Source: Pengzhenrongella sicca (GTDB taxonomy: Bacteria > Actinomycetota > Actinomycetes > Actinomycetales > Cellulomonadaceae). Taken from it: a stretch of DNA of 64,000 nt. Both the position numbers and the translations under genes were made by a program. The stretch's first letter is position 1; the number at the start of each line of letters is the position of its first letter. The notes beneath the pieces are model-generated. The model saw only the letters and a list, made by a program, of their open reading frames with translations. It ran no database searches and had not been told where the DNA came from. Location: the NCBI RefSeq assembly GCF_017569225.1, contig NZ_CP071868.1:1178001-1242000 (forward strand). Direction: 5' to 3'. Positions 8,226 to 17,822 of this stretch are shown here, piece after piece.

Positions 8226-9623
8226 TCAGGTGTCGAGGCGGAGCGTGACGGTAGGGATCGCGGCGTCGTCGGCGGAGAGCCGGCGGGCGCCGCGCGGCAG
8301 CTCCGCGCGCGAGGCCGCGTGCCGCTCGACCGCGAGGTGCACCCCGGCCGCGCCGGTCCACCGCGTGTCCACGGCGCCGCCGACGACGAGCGGCACGTGC
8401 AGCGGGCGCAGCGAGTCGACGTCCTCGGCCCACTCGACGACGGCCGCGTCCGGCCCGACGACCAGGACCTCCTCGACCGCGCGCCCGGTCGGGTCGAGCC
8501 GGCGGGCCGCGCTCTTGCGGCCGCCGACGCCCACCTTCGCGACCGACGCCTTGGCGACCGGCTGCATCGTGCCGTCGGCGCCCTCGCGCGAGACGAGCTT
8601 GTAGACCATGCCGCAGGTCGGCGCCCCGGAGCCGGTGACCAGCGCGGTCCCGACGCCGTAACTGTCGACCGGCGCGGCGGCCAGGGCCGCGATCGCGAAC
8701 TCGTCGAGGTCGGACGTGACCACGATCTGCGTGTCGGTGGCCCCGAGCTCGTCGAGGTGGCGCCGCACGTCCTGCGCCAGCGAGAGCAGGTCGCCCGAGT
8801 CGAGCCGGACCGCGCCGAGCGTCGGGCCCGCGACCGCGATCGCCGCCTCGACCCCGCGGCGCACGTCGAACGTGTCGATCAGCAGCGTCGTGCCGATGCC
8901 CTGCGCGGCGATCTGCGCGACGAACGCGGCGTGCTCGTCGTCGTGCAGCAGCGTGAACGCGTGCGCGGCGGTGCCGATCGTCGGCAGCCCCCAGCGCCGG
9001 CCGGCCTCGAGGTTCGAGGTCCCGACGAATCCGGCGATGACGGCGGCGCGCGCGGCCGCGACCGCCGCGTGCTCGTGCGCGCGTCGCGAGCCCATCTCCA
9101 TCACGGGCCGGTCGACGGCGGCGCTCGTCATCCGGGAGGCGGCCGACGCCACGGCGCTGTCGTAGTTGAGGATCGACAGCACGAGCGTCTCGAGCACGAC
9201 CGACTCGGCGAACGTGCCCTCCACGACGAGCACGGGCGAGCCGGGGAAGAACGTCTCGCCCTCGGCGTAGCCCCAGATGTCGCCGGTGAACCGGTAGTCC
9301 GCGAGGTAGCCGAGCGTGCGGTCGTCCACGACCTCCTGCGCGGCGAGCCAGTCCAGCTCGGCCGCGCCGAACCGGAAGTCGGCGAGCGACTCGAGCATGC
9401 GGCCGGTGCCCGCGAGCACGCCGTAGCGGCGCCCGGGCGGGAGCCGGCGCGTGAAGACCTCGAACACGCAGTGCCGGTGCGCGACCCCGCTCGCGAGCGC
9501 GGCCTGCAGCATCGTGAGCTCGTATCGGTCGGTGAGCAGAGCGGTGCTCGGGCGCGGGGAGAGGAGGGTGGGCAGGGCGCGGGCGACGTCGTCCGGCAGA
9601 GCCGAGGGCTCCGGTGCTCTCAT
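8226..9623 (-). CDS. pncB: Nicotinate phosphoribosyltransferase
   Basis: A 465-residue enzyme of the NAD salvage pathway (nicotinate + PRPP to nicotinate mononucleotide). The N-terminus has the family signature LLTDRYELTMLQAAL. Other conserved segments are FEVFTRRLPPGRRYGV, MGSRRAHEHAAV, FVGTSNLEAG and LDSGDLLSLAQDVRR. The start ATG at 9623 is chosen because a TACGGT -10 hexamer ends 7 nt upstream, as for other leaderless genes here; the frame stays open further but without support. It is divergent from clpS, with separate -10 elements for each. Confidence 0.93.
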   Translation of the reverse strand: MRAPEPSALPDDVARALPTLLSPRPSTALLTDRYELTMLQAALASGVAHRHCVFEVFTRRLPPGRRYGVLAGTGRMLESLADFRFGAAELDWLAAQEVVDDRTLGYLADYRFTGDIWGYAEGETFFPGSPVLVVEGTFAESVVLETLVLSILNYDSAVASAASRMTSAAVDRPVMEMGSRRAHEHAAVAAARAAVIAGFVGTSNLEAGRRWGLPTIGTAAHAFTLLHDDEHAAFVAQIAAQGIGTTLLIDTFDVRRGVEAAIAVAGPTLGAVRLDSGDLLSLAQDVRRHLDELGATDTQIVVTSDLDEFAIAALAAAPVDSYGVGTALVTGSGAPTCGMVYKLVSREGADGTMQPVAKASVAKVGVGGRKSAARRLDPTGRAVEEVLVVGPDAAVVEWAEDVDSLRPLHVPLVVGGAVDTRWTGAAGVHLAVERHAASRAELPRGARRLSADDAAIPTVTLRLDT

Positions 9624-9630
9624 GGGGTTC

Positions 9631-9636
9631 ACCGTA
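9631..9636 (-). promoter_or_regulatory. -10 element (TACGGT) for leaderless pncB
   Basis: On the minus strand TACGGT ends 7 nt before the pncB ATG. There is no Shine-Dalgarno sequence. This fixes the ATG at 9623 as the likely start. Confidence 0.55.
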
Positions 9637-9703
9637 GGCCGTGCCGGGGCGTGCTTCGTCCCGATCGGTGTGGAAGCCGCCACCGGGGGCGGCGCGGTCC
9701 ACC

Positions 9704-9709
9704 TACAGT
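9704..9709 (+). promoter_or_regulatory. -10 element (TACAGT) for leaderless clpS
   Basis: TACAGT lies 6 nt before the GTG at 9716. It drives the clpS to rdgB gene string if the leaderless model is right, and it favours the second of two adjacent GTG codons as the start. Confidence 0.55.
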
Positions 9710-9715
9710 GGGGTG

Positions 9716-10009
9716 GTGCCCGTCCAGACCTCACCCGCCCAGGACGTCTTGCCCGGAGAGGACACGCGGCTCGCCGATGCGTGGATCACGCTCGTGTGGA
9801 ACGACCCTGTGAACCTCATGAGCTACGTGAGTTACGTCTTCCGCTCGTACTTCGGCTACCCCGCCGCGCAGGCGGACACGCTCATGCGGCAGGTGCACGA
9901 GGAGGGCCGGGCGGTCGTCTCGACCGGCAACCGCGAGCAGATGGAGGTCGACGTGCAGGCGATGCACTCCTTCGGCCTCTGGGCCACGCTGAGTCAGGGC
10001 GGCGCCTGA
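9716..10009 (+). CDS. clpS: ATP-dependent Clp protease adaptor ClpS
   Basis: A 97-residue N-recognin adaptor that brings substrates with destabilising N-terminal residues to ClpC/ClpA-ClpP. The signature [20 protein letters not shown] is followed by a conserved VHEEGRAVV turn, and the domain is full length. Two in-frame GTG codons lie next to each other (9713, 9716). The TACAGT -10 box favours 9716. The stop overlaps the ATG of the DUF2017 gene (TGATG), so this is the first gene of a coupled operon with DUF2017, murI and an MBL-fold hydrolase. The clpS-DUF2017 pairing is common in Actinobacteria. Confidence 0.93.
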   Translation: MPVQTSPAQDVLPGEDTRLADAWITLVWNDPVNLMSYVSYVFRSYFGYPAAQADTLMRQVHEEGRAVVSTGNREQMEVDVQAMHSFGLWATLSQGGA

Positions 10010-10695
10010 TGCGCGGCTTTCACCGCACGGCCGGGCGTTACGTCGCCGGCCTCGACGGGTCGGAGCGCGAGGTGCTCGCGACCGTCGTCGCCGACGTCGC
10101 GGAGCTGCTCGGCGCTGAGCGGTTCGGCCAGGACCCGGACGCCGCCCGCGCGGCGGGCGCCAGCGAGGCAGCGGCGGCGTCGCAGCCGCTGCTCGGGCTG
10201 CGGATGAGTTCGGTGGCCGTGCCCGCCCCGGTCGACCCGGCGGTGCACCGCCTGCTGCCCGACGCGTCCGACGACGATCCCGCGCTCGCGGCCGAGTTCC
10301 GCCGCCTCACCGAGGGTGACCTGCGCGGGGTCAAGATCGAGCGGCTGCGGGCGTTCTGGCTCGCCCTGACCGCGGCGCCACCCGGAGGTCCGAGCCGGCG
10401 CGGCACGTCGGACCTCGTCGTCGACCCCGCCGAGGCGGCCGAGGTCGCCGCGACGATCACGGACCTGCGCCTCGTGCTCGCGGACCGCCTCGGGATCGAG
10501 ACCGAGGAGGACTCGGACGCGCTCTACGCCGCGCTCGAGCGCACCGAGGCCGCCGACGGCGTCGCGGACGACCCCGACCGACCCGGCCGGGACGTCCTCG
10601 CGGACGAGATCCGCGAGTACCTGGGCTCGGTGTACGCCGCCCTGAGCTGGCTGCAGGAGTCCCTGCTCGCCGTGATGATCGAGGACCTGCCGTGA
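10009..10695 (+). CDS. DUF2017-type protein
   Basis: A 228-residue acidic protein of the actinobacterial DUF2017 family, whose function is not established. The N-terminus [20 protein letters not shown] and the C-terminal [20 protein letters not shown] are the recognisable conserved parts. It is embedded between clpS and murI with overlaps at both ends, which suggests a conserved co-translation unit but does not reveal a role. An Ala/Glu-rich central stretch is likely flexible. Confidence 0.85.
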   Translation: MRGFHRTAGRYVAGLDGSEREVLATVVADVAELLGAERFGQDPDAARAAGASEAAAASQPLLGLRMSSVAVPAPVDPAVHRLLPDASDDDPALAAEFRRLTEGDLRGVKIERLRAFWLALTAAPPGGPSRRGTSDLVVDPAEAAEVAATITDLRLVLADRLGIETEEDSDALYAALERTEAADGVADDPDRPGRDVLADEIREYLGSVYAALSWLQESLLAVMIEDLP

Positions 10696-11549
10696 GCCGA
10701 CCCGAACAGTTCCGCCCCACGACGTTCGAGGCGGTCACGGACGCGCCGATCGGGATCTTCGACTCCGGGGTCGGCGGGCTCACGGTCGCGCGCGCCATCC
10801 TCGACCAGCTCCCGCAGGAGGCGACCCTCTACATCGGTGACACGCTCAACTCGCCGTACGGCCCGAAGCCGCTCGCGGCCGTGCGCGCGCACGCGCTCGA
10901 GGTCATGGACGACCTCGTCGACCAGGGCGTGAAGATGCTCGTCATCGCGTGCAACAGCGCGTCCGCGGCCGTCCTGCGCGACGCGCGCGAGCGGTACACC
11001 AAGCGCCGCGGGCTGCCCGTGGTCGAGGTCATCCTGCCCGCCGCGCGGCGCGCGGCCGCCGCGACGAAGTCCGGCCGCATCGGGGTCATCGGCACCCGCG
11101 CGACGATCGAGTCCCGCGCCTACGACGACGCCTTCGCCGTCGCCCCCAACCTGCGCCTGACCGCGCAGGCCTGCCCCCGGTTCGTCGAGCTCGTCGAGGC
11201 CGGCATCACCTCGGGCCCGACGGCGCTCGCGATCGCCCACGAGTACCTGGACCCGGTCCGGGCGGCCGGCGTCGACACGCTGGTGCTCGGGTGCACCCAC
11301 TACCCGCTGCTGACGGGCGTCATCTCGTACGTCATGGGGGACGAGGTCACGCTCGTGTCCAGCGCGGAGGAGACCGCCAAGGACGTCTACCGGACGCTCG
11401 TCGCGCATGAGCTCGAGCGCTCGCCGTCGGCCGAGCCCCCCGAGCACCGCTTCCTCGCCACCGGCGACACCGCGACGTTCCTCAAGCTCGCGCGCCGGTT
11501 CCTCGGGCCCGAGGTCCTCGCCGTCGAGCCGGCCGGGGCGCTGCGGTGA
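10692..11549 (+). CDS. murI: Glutamate racemase
   Basis: A 285-residue cofactor-independent racemase that makes D-glutamate for peptidoglycan. The signature [17 protein letters not shown] is near residue 20. The two catalytic cysteines are visible in IACNSAS (Cys87) and LGCTHYPLL (about Cys201). It starts at GTG 10692, overlapping the DUF2017 stop (GTGA), and its own stop overlaps the next gene in the same way. The family call is unambiguous. Confidence 0.96.
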   Translation: MSRPEQFRPTTFEAVTDAPIGIFDSGVGGLTVARAILDQLPQEATLYIGDTLNSPYGPKPLAAVRAHALEVMDDLVDQGVKMLVIACNSASAAVLRDARERYTKRRGLPVVEVILPAARRAAAATKSGRIGVIGTRATIESRAYDDAFAVAPNLRLTAQACPRFVELVEAGITSGPTALAIAHEYLDPVRAAGVDTLVLGCTHYPLLTGVISYVMGDEVTLVSSAEETAKDVYRTLVAHELERSPSAEPPEHRFLATGDTATFLKLARRFLGPEVLAVEPAGALR

Positions 11550-12340
11550 GGCTCACGGTCGTCGGCTGCGCGGGCTCGTTCCCCAGCGCCGAGTCGGCCG
11601 CGTCGAGCTACCTCGTGGAGGCCGACGACGCCGAAGGTCGCACCTGGCGCGTCGTGCTCGACCTGGGCAACGGCGCGCTCGGGCCGCTGCAGCGGTACTG
11701 CGACCCCGCGACGGTCGACGCGTTCGCGATCTCGCACCTGCACGCGGACCACTCCGCCGACCTCGTCGTCCTCGGCGTCTACCGCCGCTACCACCCGGCG
11801 GGCACCGGCGCGGGCACGTCCGTGCCGGTCTTCGGCCCGGTCGGCACCCGGGGCCGGCTCGCGCAGCTGGCCGGGACCGACCCGGCCACCGACGTGAGCG
11901 GCCACCTCGACGTGCGCGAGTGGGTCGAGGGCGCCGGCGTGGACGTCGGCCCGCTGCGGCTCGAGCCGGTCGCGGTGCGGCACCCCGTGCCCGCGTTCGG
12001 GATCCGCGTCATCGGGCCCGCCGAGGGCGACCCGGCGCGCCGCGTGGTCCTCGCCTACAGCGGCGACACCGACTCCTGCCCGGGCCTCGACGCGCTCGCG
12101 GCCGGGGCCGACCTGCTGCTGTGCGAGGCCGGCTTCCTGGACGGCCGCGACGACGCCGTCCGCGGGGTGCACCTGACGGGCCGGCGTGCGGGCGAGGCGG
12201 CGGCCGGCGGCGGCTCGGCGCGGCTCGTCCTGACCCACCTGCCCGCCTGGAACGACTCGAACGTAACGCTCGCGCAGGCGCGCGCCGCCTACGCGGGCCC
12301 GACCGAGCTCGCCCGCCCGGGGGCCGTGTACCCGATCTGA
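11546..12340 (+). CDS. Metallo-beta-lactamase-fold hydrolase (RNase Z-like group)
   Basis: A 264-residue MBL-fold protein. The metal-binding motif is [10 protein letters not shown] (about residues 65-74). Further ligands are in [18 protein letters not shown] and a C-terminal LTHLPAW. The sequence order resembles the RNase Z/cAMP phosphodiesterase branch, and this gene commonly follows murI in Actinobacteria. The GTG start at 11546 overlaps the murI stop. Substrate is unknown: RNA processing, a cyclic nucleotide or a small phosphodiester are possible. Confidence 0.87.
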   Translation: MRLTVVGCAGSFPSAESAASSYLVEADDAEGRTWRVVLDLGNGALGPLQRYCDPATVDAFAISHLHADHSADLVVLGVYRRYHPAGTGAGTSVPVFGPVGTRGRLAQLAGTDPATDVSGHLDVREWVEGAGVDVGPLRLEPVAVRHPVPAFGIRVIGPAEGDPARRVVLAYSGDTDSCPGLDALAAGADLLLCEAGFLDGRDDAVRGVHLTGRRAGEAAAGGGSARLVLTHLPAWNDSNVTLAQARAAYAGPTELARPGAVYPI

Positions 12341-12367
12341 CGGGCCCGGCGCGCGGGTGACGCGCCG

Positions 12368-12373
12368 TACCCT
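12368..12373 (+). promoter_or_regulatory. -10 element (TACCCT) for leaderless rph
   Basis: TACCCT ends 6 nt before the rph ATG at 12380, so rph-rdgB may have its own leaderless promoter in addition to read-through from murI. Confidence 0.55.
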
Positions 12374-12379
12374 GGGGCC

Positions 12380-13147
12380 ATGACCTCAACACTTTCCGGC
12401 GCCTCGCTGCGCTCCGACGGCCGCCGTCCCGACGAGCTGCGCCCGGTGACGATCACCCGCCGCTGGCTCGACGCGGGCGAGGGCAACGTCCTGGTCGAGT
12501 TCGGCAACACCAAGGTCCTGTGCGTCGCGTCGTTCACGGCCGGCGTGCCGCGCTGGCGCAAGGGTTCGGGCGAGGGCTGGGTGACGGCCGAGTACGCGAT
12601 GCTGCCGCGCGCGACCTCGACCCGCTCGGATCGCGAGTCGGTCAAGGGCCGCGTCGGCGGGCGCACGCACGAGATCTCCCGGCTCGTCGGGCGCTCGCTG
12701 CGCGCCGTCGTCGACGTCAAGGCGCTCGGCGAGAACACGATCGTGCTCGACTGCGACGTGCTCCAGGCCGACGGGGGCACGCGCACGGCCGCGATCACCG
12801 GGGCGTGGGTGGCGCTCGCCGACGCGATCGCCTGGGGCCAGCGCCAGGGCGCGATCAAGGGCTCCAAGCCCGTCCTGCTCGACTCCGTCGCGGCGATCAG
12901 CGTCGGCATCGTGGACGGCGTCCCGATGCTCGACCTGCCCTACGTCGAGGACGTGCGCGCCGACACCGACATGAACGTCGTCGTCACCGGCCGGGGGCAG
13001 TTCGTCGAGGTGCAGGGCACCGCCGAGCACGCGCCGTTCGACCGCGACGAGCTGAACACGCTGCTCGACCTCGCGCTGGGCGGCACGGCCGAGCTCACCC
13101 GCACGCAGGAGCTCGCGCTCGCGACGGACCCCGTCCCGCGCGGATGA
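12380..13147 (+). CDS. rph: Ribonuclease PH
   Basis: A 255-residue phosphorolytic 3'-to-5' exoribonuclease that trims tRNA 3' ends. Family motifs are [11 protein letters not shown] near the N-terminus, [35 protein letters not shown] and [20 protein letters not shown]. Length is standard. A TACCCT box 6 nt upstream suggests a leaderless mRNA. Its stop overlaps the ATG of rdgB. The rph-rdgB pair is common across bacteria. Confidence 0.96.
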   Translation: MTSTLSGASLRSDGRRPDELRPVTITRRWLDAGEGNVLVEFGNTKVLCVASFTAGVPRWRKGSGEGWVTAEYAMLPRATSTRSDRESVKGRVGGRTHEISRLVGRSLRAVVDVKALGENTIVLDCDVLQADGGTRTAAITGAWVALADAIAWGQRQGAIKGSKPVLLDSVAAISVGIVDGVPMLDLPYVEDVRADTDMNVVVTGRGQFVEVQGTAEHAPFDRDELNTLLDLALGGTAELTRTQELALATDPVPRG

Positions 13148-13833
13148 CGCTCACCTCAGGCGGCGCGACGCGCGGGCGCGTCGTGCTCGCGACGCACAAC
13201 GCGCACAAGGTCGGCGAGCTCCGCGCGATCCTCGCCGGCGTCGTGCCGGGGCTCGGGGCCGGCGACGTCGTCGGCGCGGCCGAGCTCGGCGCCCCCGAGC
13301 CGGTCGAGGACGGGGTGACGTTCGCGGCGAACGCCCTGATCAAGGCGCGCGCCCTCGCGGCGTTCACGGGCCTGACGGCCGTCGCGGACGACTCGGGCCT
13401 CGCCGTCGACGTGCTTGGCGGTGCGCCCGGGATCTTCTCGGCGCGCTGGTCCGGGCGCCACGGCGACGACGTCGCGAACCTCGAGCTGCTGCTCGCACAG
13501 CTCGCCGACGTCGGGCCCGAACACCGCGGCGCGCAGTTCGTCTGCGCGGCGGCGCTCGTGACGCCGGAGGGGTACGAGCGGGTCGAGCACGGCTACCTGC
13601 GTGGGACCCTCGCGACCGTGCCGCGCGGCGAGCACGGGTTCGGGTACGACCCGATCCTCGTCGTCGCGGGCGGCACCCGCACCAGCGCGGAGCTGACCCC
13701 GGCCGAGAAGAACGCGATCTCGCACCGCGGCGAGGCGTTCCGTGCGCTCGCGCCCGTCATCGCGGGCGTGCTGGCCGGCCGGCGCCCTACGCCCGGGACG
13801 GCGCCTGCGTCGCCCGCGCCCGGCCCGCGCTGA
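13144..13833 (+). CDS. rdgB: XTP/dITP pyrophosphatase (RdgB/HAM1 family)
   Basis: A 229-residue house-cleaning nucleotide pyrophosphatase that removes dITP and XTP. The signatures [44 protein letters not shown] and [16 protein letters not shown] are complete. It begins at ATG 13144, overlapping the rph stop. The last 47 bases overlap, tail to tail, the 3' end of the DUF3054 gene on the other strand; the extra C-terminal Pro/Ala tail in that overlap is not conserved in the family. Confidence 0.95.
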   Translation: MTLTSGGATRGRVVLATHNAHKVGELRAILAGVVPGLGAGDVVGAAELGAPEPVEDGVTFAANALIKARALAAFTGLTAVADDSGLAVDVLGGAPGIFSARWSGRHGDDVANLELLLAQLADVGPEHRGAQFVCAAALVTPEGYERVEHGYLRGTLATVPRGEHGFGYDPILVVAGGTRTSAELTPAEKNAISHRGEAFRALAPVIAGVLAGRRPTPGTAPASPAPGPR

Positions 13834-14203
13834 CCAGCACCGCGATGGCCCGCCAGCCGAGCAGCAGCACGCCGAGCGAGGCGGCCGCGACGAGCAGGAA
13901 CGACGGCGCGAGCCCGCCCCCGGTCAGGCCGCGCAACGTCATCCCGCCCGCCCAAGTCACCGCCCACACGGTCACGCCCTGCGGCCAGAGCCGGTGCGGG
14001 GCCCGCCAGGCGCGCCCCATGGCCCAGCCGAGCGCGGCCCCGGCGAGGAACGGCCAGGCGACGGTGACCACGCCGACCACGCCGCCGTCCTCGGCATGGG
14101 ACGCGCGGCCGACGGCCGCGAAGGCGAGGATGCACGCGGTGTCAGCGACTGCGGCGAAGGCGACGGGCACGGTGAGCACGGTGGCGGGGGAGGGCAGGCG
14201 CAT
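13787..14203 (-). CDS. DUF3054-type four-helix membrane protein
   Basis: A 138-residue integral membrane protein with four hydrophobic segments. The motif DTACILAFAAVGRASHAEDG after the first helix and the later WP...GVTVWAVTW...LRGLTGGG pattern fit DUF3054. Function is unknown. The ATG at 14203 is supported by a TAGCGT -10 hexamer ending 7 nt upstream; much longer open frames continue upstream but are shadows of the ABC-F gene. It overlaps the 3' end of rdgB. Confidence 0.82.
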   Translation of the reverse strand: MRLPSPATVLTVPVAFAAVADTACILAFAAVGRASHAEDGGVVGVVTVAWPFLAGAALGWAMGRAWRAPHRLWPQGVTVWAVTWAGGMTLRGLTGGGLAPSFLLVAAASLGVLLLGWRAIAVLVSAGRARATQAPSRA

Positions 14204-14242
14204 GAGCCGCACGCTACCGGCGGCGCCGCCGCGGGGCCGGTC

Positions 14243-15913
14243 GTGAGCGTCGACCCCGCCGAGATCGCGATCGCGCCGGGCGCCGTGCACCTGGTCGCCG
14301 ACGCGGTGAGCTTCGCGTACCCGGGCCGGCCCGTGCTCGACGCCGTGACGGTCGTGGCGAGCGCGGGCCAGCGCCTGGGCGTCGTGGGCGAGAACGGCGC
14401 GGGCAAGTCCACGCTGCTGCACGTGCTGGCCGGCGACCTGGCGCCGCAGGCGGGCGCGGTCCGCCGGGCCGGGACCCTCGCGCTCGTGACGCAGGAGCTC
14501 GTCGCCGCGCCGGGCGCGACCGTCGGGACGCTCGTCGACGAGGCCCTCGGCGCGGTGCGCGCGGCCGCGGCCGAGCTCGACGAGGCGATCGAGAGCTTCG
14601 ACCACGACCGCGGGGACCTCGCGGCGCTGACCGGCGCGCTCGCGCGGGTCGAGCGGCTCGCCGGCTGGGACGCCGACCGCCGCATGGACGAGGCCCTGAC
14701 CCGGTTCGGGGCGCCGCGCGAGACCGCCCGCGAGCTGGCCCAGATGAGCGTGGGGGAGCGGTACCGCGTCCGGCTCGCGTGCCGGGTCGCGCAGCGGGCC
14801 GACGTGCTGCTGCTGGACGAGCCGACGAACCACCTCGACGAGGCCGGGATCGAGTACCTGACGGCGCAGCTGCGCGACTGGCCCGGCGTCGTCGTCATCG
14901 TCACGCACGACCGGCAGCTGCTCGACGACGTGATGACCGCGATCCTGGACCTCGATCCGACGGTCGACGGCCGCCCGGCGCTGTACGGCGCGACGCGGTA
15001 CGCGACGTACCGGTTCACCAAGGACCAGGCGCTGCGCACGTGGCGCCGGCGGTACTCCGCCGAGCAGCAGCGCCGCGCGCAGCTGCTGCGCCGGCTCGAC
15101 GAGTCCTACGAGGGCCTGTCGGACGCGTGGCGGCCGCCGAAGGGCAGCCAGAGCCACGGGCGGGCCACGCACGCGCGAGTGCACGTCAAGGCCGCCGACC
15201 GCCTCGTGCGGCGGCTCGAGGCCGCGGCCGTCGAGGTGCCGGAGCCGCCGCTCGCGCTCGCGTTCCCGGACCTGCCCGCGATCCCCGCGCCCGCGCCCGC
15301 GCCCGCCCAGTTGCTCGAGGTGCGCGCGCCGCTCGTGCCCGGCCGGCTCGACCTCGCCGGCACCCAGATCGGGCTGCCGCCGTGCGGGCGGCTCCTGGTC
15401 ACCGGCCCCAACGGGTCGGGCAAGTCCACGCTGCTCGGCGTCCTCGCCGGCGCGGTGCCGCTCGCGCGCGGCGCGCGGACGATCGCCCCGGGCGTGCGCC
15501 TCGGCGTGCTCGCGCAGGACGATCGGCCCGACCCGGCGGGGCTCGCGGCGTCGGCCTCGGGCTTCGACGTGTTCGCGCGCGCCGCGCTCGACCTGCTCGC
15601 CGCCGGCGCGCTGGACCCCGACCAGCTCGTGCCCGTCGCATTCCTCGGGCTGCTGACCGAGGCCGACCTGGACCGGCCGCTGGTGGAGCTGTCGATCGGG
15701 CAGCGGCGCCGGTTCGAGCTGGCCCAGGCGCTGCTCGCGGCCCCGCACGTGCTGATCCTGGACGAGCCGACGAACCACCTGTCCATCGCGCTCGTCGACG
15801 AGCTGACGGCGGCGCTGCGCGCGACGTCGGCCACCGTCGTGGTCGCGACGCACGACCGCAAGCTCCGCGCCGACCTCGCCGACTGGCCCGAGCTCAGGCT
15901 CGGGCAATCGTAG
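14243..15913 (+). CDS. ABC-F family ATPase (ribosome-associated type)
   Basis: A 556-residue protein with two fused ATP-binding domains and no membrane segments, the ABC-F layout. Walker A motifs are GENGAGKST and GPNGSGKST. ABC signatures are MSVGERYR and LSIGQRRR, each followed by a Walker B ending in DEPTNHL. The inter-domain linker is basic and holds the expected helical arm with an RPPKGSQSHGRATHAR stretch. ABC-F proteins act on the ribosome, and some give antibiotic resistance. This is distinct from the ettA gene at 41.7 kb and resembles resistance-type or uncharacterised actinobacterial members. The start GTG 14243 gives the usual distance to the first Walker A. Confidence 0.86.
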   Translation: MSVDPAEIAIAPGAVHLVADAVSFAYPGRPVLDAVTVVASAGQRLGVVGENGAGKSTLLHVLAGDLAPQAGAVRRAGTLALVTQELVAAPGATVGTLVDEALGAVRAAAAELDEAIESFDHDRGDLAALTGALARVERLAGWDADRRMDEALTRFGAPRETARELAQMSVGERYRVRLACRVAQRADVLLLDEPTNHLDEAGIEYLTAQLRDWPGVVVIVTHDRQLLDDVMTAILDLDPTVDGRPALYGATRYATYRFTKDQALRTWRRRYSAEQQRRAQLLRRLDESYEGLSDAWRPPKGSQSHGRATHARVHVKAADRLVRRLEAAAVEVPEPPLALAFPDLPAIPAPAPAPAQLLEVRAPLVPGRLDLAGTQIGLPPCGRLLVTGPNGSGKSTLLGVLAGAVPLARGARTIAPGVRLGVLAQDDRPDPAGLAASASGFDVFARAALDLLAAGALDPDQLVPVAFLGLLTEADLDRPLVELSIGQRRRFELAQALLAAPHVLILDEPTNHLSIALVDELTAALRATSATVVVATHDRKLRADLADWPELRLGQS

Positions 15914-15974
15914 GTTCTTGCCGTTCTGGCAACAGGGGTGGCGTCAGCGGGGCGCGGCGGGGGACGGTGTGCCC

Positions 15975-16655
15975 ATGACTGAAACCCCCGCAGCTGGATT
16001 GCTCGCTCCCCACGCTCCCGCCCCCGGCGACGCCTACGTCGGGGATCCGGCGGTGCGGGCGGAGTGGGACCGGCGGTACGCCGACCGGCAGCAGCTCTGG
16101 AGCGGTCGGCCCAACGGGGCGCTCGTGGCCGAGGTGGCGGGGCTCACTCCGGGCCGCGCGCTCGACGTCGGCTGCGGCGAGGGCGCGGACGCCGTCTGGC
16201 TCGCGCGCGGCGGCTGGGACGTGACCGCGCTCGAGGTCTCGGGCGTGGCGCTCGAGCGGGCGGCCGGGCACGCGCGCGACGCCGGGGCAGCCGTCCGCTG
16301 GGTGCACGCCGGCCTGGCGGAGGCGGCGCTCCCGCCCGGATCCTTCGACCTGGTCTCCGCCCAGTACCCCGCCCTGCTGCGCACGCCCGACGCGGCGGCC
16401 GAGCGCGCGCTGCTCGCCGCCGTCGCGCCCGGCGGCGTGCTGCTCCTCGTGCACCACGCCGGGATGGAGAACCAGCCGGCGCGCGAGGGCGACGTCGACC
16501 CGGCCGACTACGTCTGGCCGTCGATGGTGGCCGAGCTGCTCGACGGTGCCTGGGACGTGGAGCTGGACGAGCAGCGGCCCCGGATCGCGCCCGACGGCGG
16601 GGCCGGCGCGCACCACACCGCCGACGTGGTGCTGCGCGCGCGCCGACTGAGCTGA
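15975..16655 (+). CDS. Class I SAM-dependent methyltransferase
   Basis: A 226-residue methyltransferase. Motif I is ALDVGCGEGADAVWLA, followed by WDVTALEVSG and a post-I acidic position. A WDRRYADRQQLWSGRPN segment before motif I is typical of the thiopurine/tellurite-type (TehB-like) branch. ATG 15975 is preferred to an upstream TTG at 15918. The target is unknown; small-molecule or metalloid detoxification is typical of this branch. Confidence 0.82.
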   Translation: MTETPAAGLLAPHAPAPGDAYVGDPAVRAEWDRRYADRQQLWSGRPNGALVAEVAGLTPGRALDVGCGEGADAVWLARGGWDVTALEVSGVALERAAGHARDAGAAVRWVHAGLAEAALPPGSFDLVSAQYPALLRTPDAAAERALLAAVAPGGVLLLVHHAGMENQPAREGDVDPADYVWPSMVAELLDGAWDVELDEQRPRIAPDGGAGAHHTADVVLRARRLS

Positions 16656-16674
16656 CGGGCGCCGTCGGCAGGGG

Positions 16675-17226
16675 CTAGTGCAGGCGGCCCACGTGCGCCA
16701 TCGCCTGGCGCAGGAGCGTGCCCGTGCCGCCGGCCATCTCGACCTGAACCTGCTCGCTCGTGACCTCCTCGGGGGTCAGCCATGCGAGGTCCAGCGCATC
16801 CTGCTGCGGGGTGCAGTCGCCCGCGACCGGCACGATGTACGCGAGGGACACGGCGTGCTGGCGCGGGTCGTGGTAGGCGGTGACGCCCGGGGTCGGGAAG
16901 TACTCGGCGACGGTGAACGGCTGCGGCGAGGACGGGATCTGCGGCAGGGCCATCGGGCCGAGGTCCTTCTCGATGTGGCGCACGAGCGCGTCGCGTACGC
17001 GCTCGTGGTACATCACCCGGCCCGACACGAGGGCCCGCGACATGACGCCCTCGGGCGTGACGCGCAGGAGGATGCCGACGGCGATGACGTCACCCGAGTC
17101 GTCGACGCGCACCGGGACGGCGTCGACGTACAGGATCGGCAGCCAGCCGCGGGCGCGCTCGATGTCCGCCTGGCTGAGCCAGCCGGAGGGACGCTCGGGT
17201 CGGGGGAAGTCGACGGTGTCGGTCAC
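16675..17226 (-). CDS. NUDIX-family hydrolase-like protein (DUF4916-like)
   Basis: A 183-residue actinobacterial protein related to NUDIX hydrolases. The N-terminal half has GWLSQADIERARGWLPILYV and a VGILLRVTPEGV strand. The canonical NUDIX box with REUXEE is not visible, so hydrolase activity is doubtful. Its likely position is cytoplasmic, as no signal or membrane helix is seen. The GTG start at 17226 has a TAGAAC hexamer ending 6 nt upstream, fitting the leaderless pattern. It is divergent from the thioredoxin gene. Confidence 0.75.
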   Translation of the reverse strand: MTDTVDFPRPERPSGWLSQADIERARGWLPILYVDAVPVRVDDSGDVIAVGILLRVTPEGVMSRALVSGRVMYHERVRDALVRHIEKDLGPMALPQIPSSPQPFTVAEYFPTPGVTAYHDPRQHAVSLAYIVPVAGDCTPQQDALDLAWLTPEEVTSEQVQVEMAGGTGTLLRQAMAHVGRLH

Positions 17227-17324
17227 CTAGCCGTTCTACCGTGCGGGCGCGCCGGGCGCCGCCCCCGACGCGCCGAACCGCCGACTCGCTCGCCCTCGCC
17301 GTGCTCGCGGCGCGAAGCGTCGGC

Positions 17325-17351
17325 GGGAATAATCAGGGCCCCGTAGACGTC
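17325..17351 (+). promoter_or_regulatory. Candidate SigR/SigH-type oxidative-stress promoter of the thioredoxin gene
   Basis: GGGAAT at 17325-17330 is followed by exactly 18 bases and then GTC at 17349-17351. The actinobacterial SigR/SigH consensus is GGAAT, 16 to 18 bases, GTT. Transcription would start near 17358, giving a short leader that contains the AGGAGGG ribosome-binding site before the ATG at 17389. The -10 half is one base off consensus. Confidence 0.45.
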
Positions 17352-17388
17352 GTACTGACCGGTTGACACGCGATGACAGGAGGGCCAC

Positions 17389-17784
17389 ATGGCCACGCAG
17401 GAACTGACCGAGACCACCATCGAGCAGGCGATCAAGGACAACGACATCGTCCTGGTCGACTTCTGGGCCGAATGGTGCGGGCCGTGCAAGCGGTTCGGCC
17501 CCGTCTTCGAGGCATCTTCGGAGCAGAACCCCGGGGTGCTGCACGCCAAGGTCGACACCGAGGCCGAGCAGGGTCTCGCGGGCGAGCTCGGGATCACCTC
17601 GATCCCGACGCTGATGGCGTTCCGCGAGGGAGTCCTGGTCTACAGCCAGGCGGGCGCGCTGCCCGGACCGGCGCTGGCCCAGGTCCTGACCGCCGTCCAG
17701 GCGCTCGACATGGACGACGTGCGCGCGCAGATCGCCGCGCAGCACGACGGCGCCGCGACCCCCGAGGGCGCGCACCAGTCCTGA
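17389..17784 (+). CDS. trxA: Thioredoxin
   Basis: A 131-residue thioredoxin with active site WAEWCGPCK (Cys30, Cys33) and cis-Pro in SIPTLMAF. It is about 20 residues longer than classical thioredoxin because of an Ala/Asp-rich C-terminal tail. It reduces protein disulfides in the cytoplasm. The start has a strong AGGAGGG site 17381-ish, unlike the leaderless neighbours. A candidate SigR-type promoter lies upstream, which fits known control of trx genes in Actinobacteria. A GC-rich hairpin follows the gene. Confidence 0.92.
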   Translation: MATQELTETTIEQAIKDNDIVLVDFWAEWCGPCKRFGPVFEASSEQNPGVLHAKVDTEAEQGLAGELGITSIPTLMAFREGVLVYSQAGALPGPALAQVLTAVQALDMDDVRAQIAAQHDGAATPEGAHQS

Positions 17785-17822
17785 TCACGGCGGGCCTGGT
17801 CGGCCGACGTACGCACTGACCC

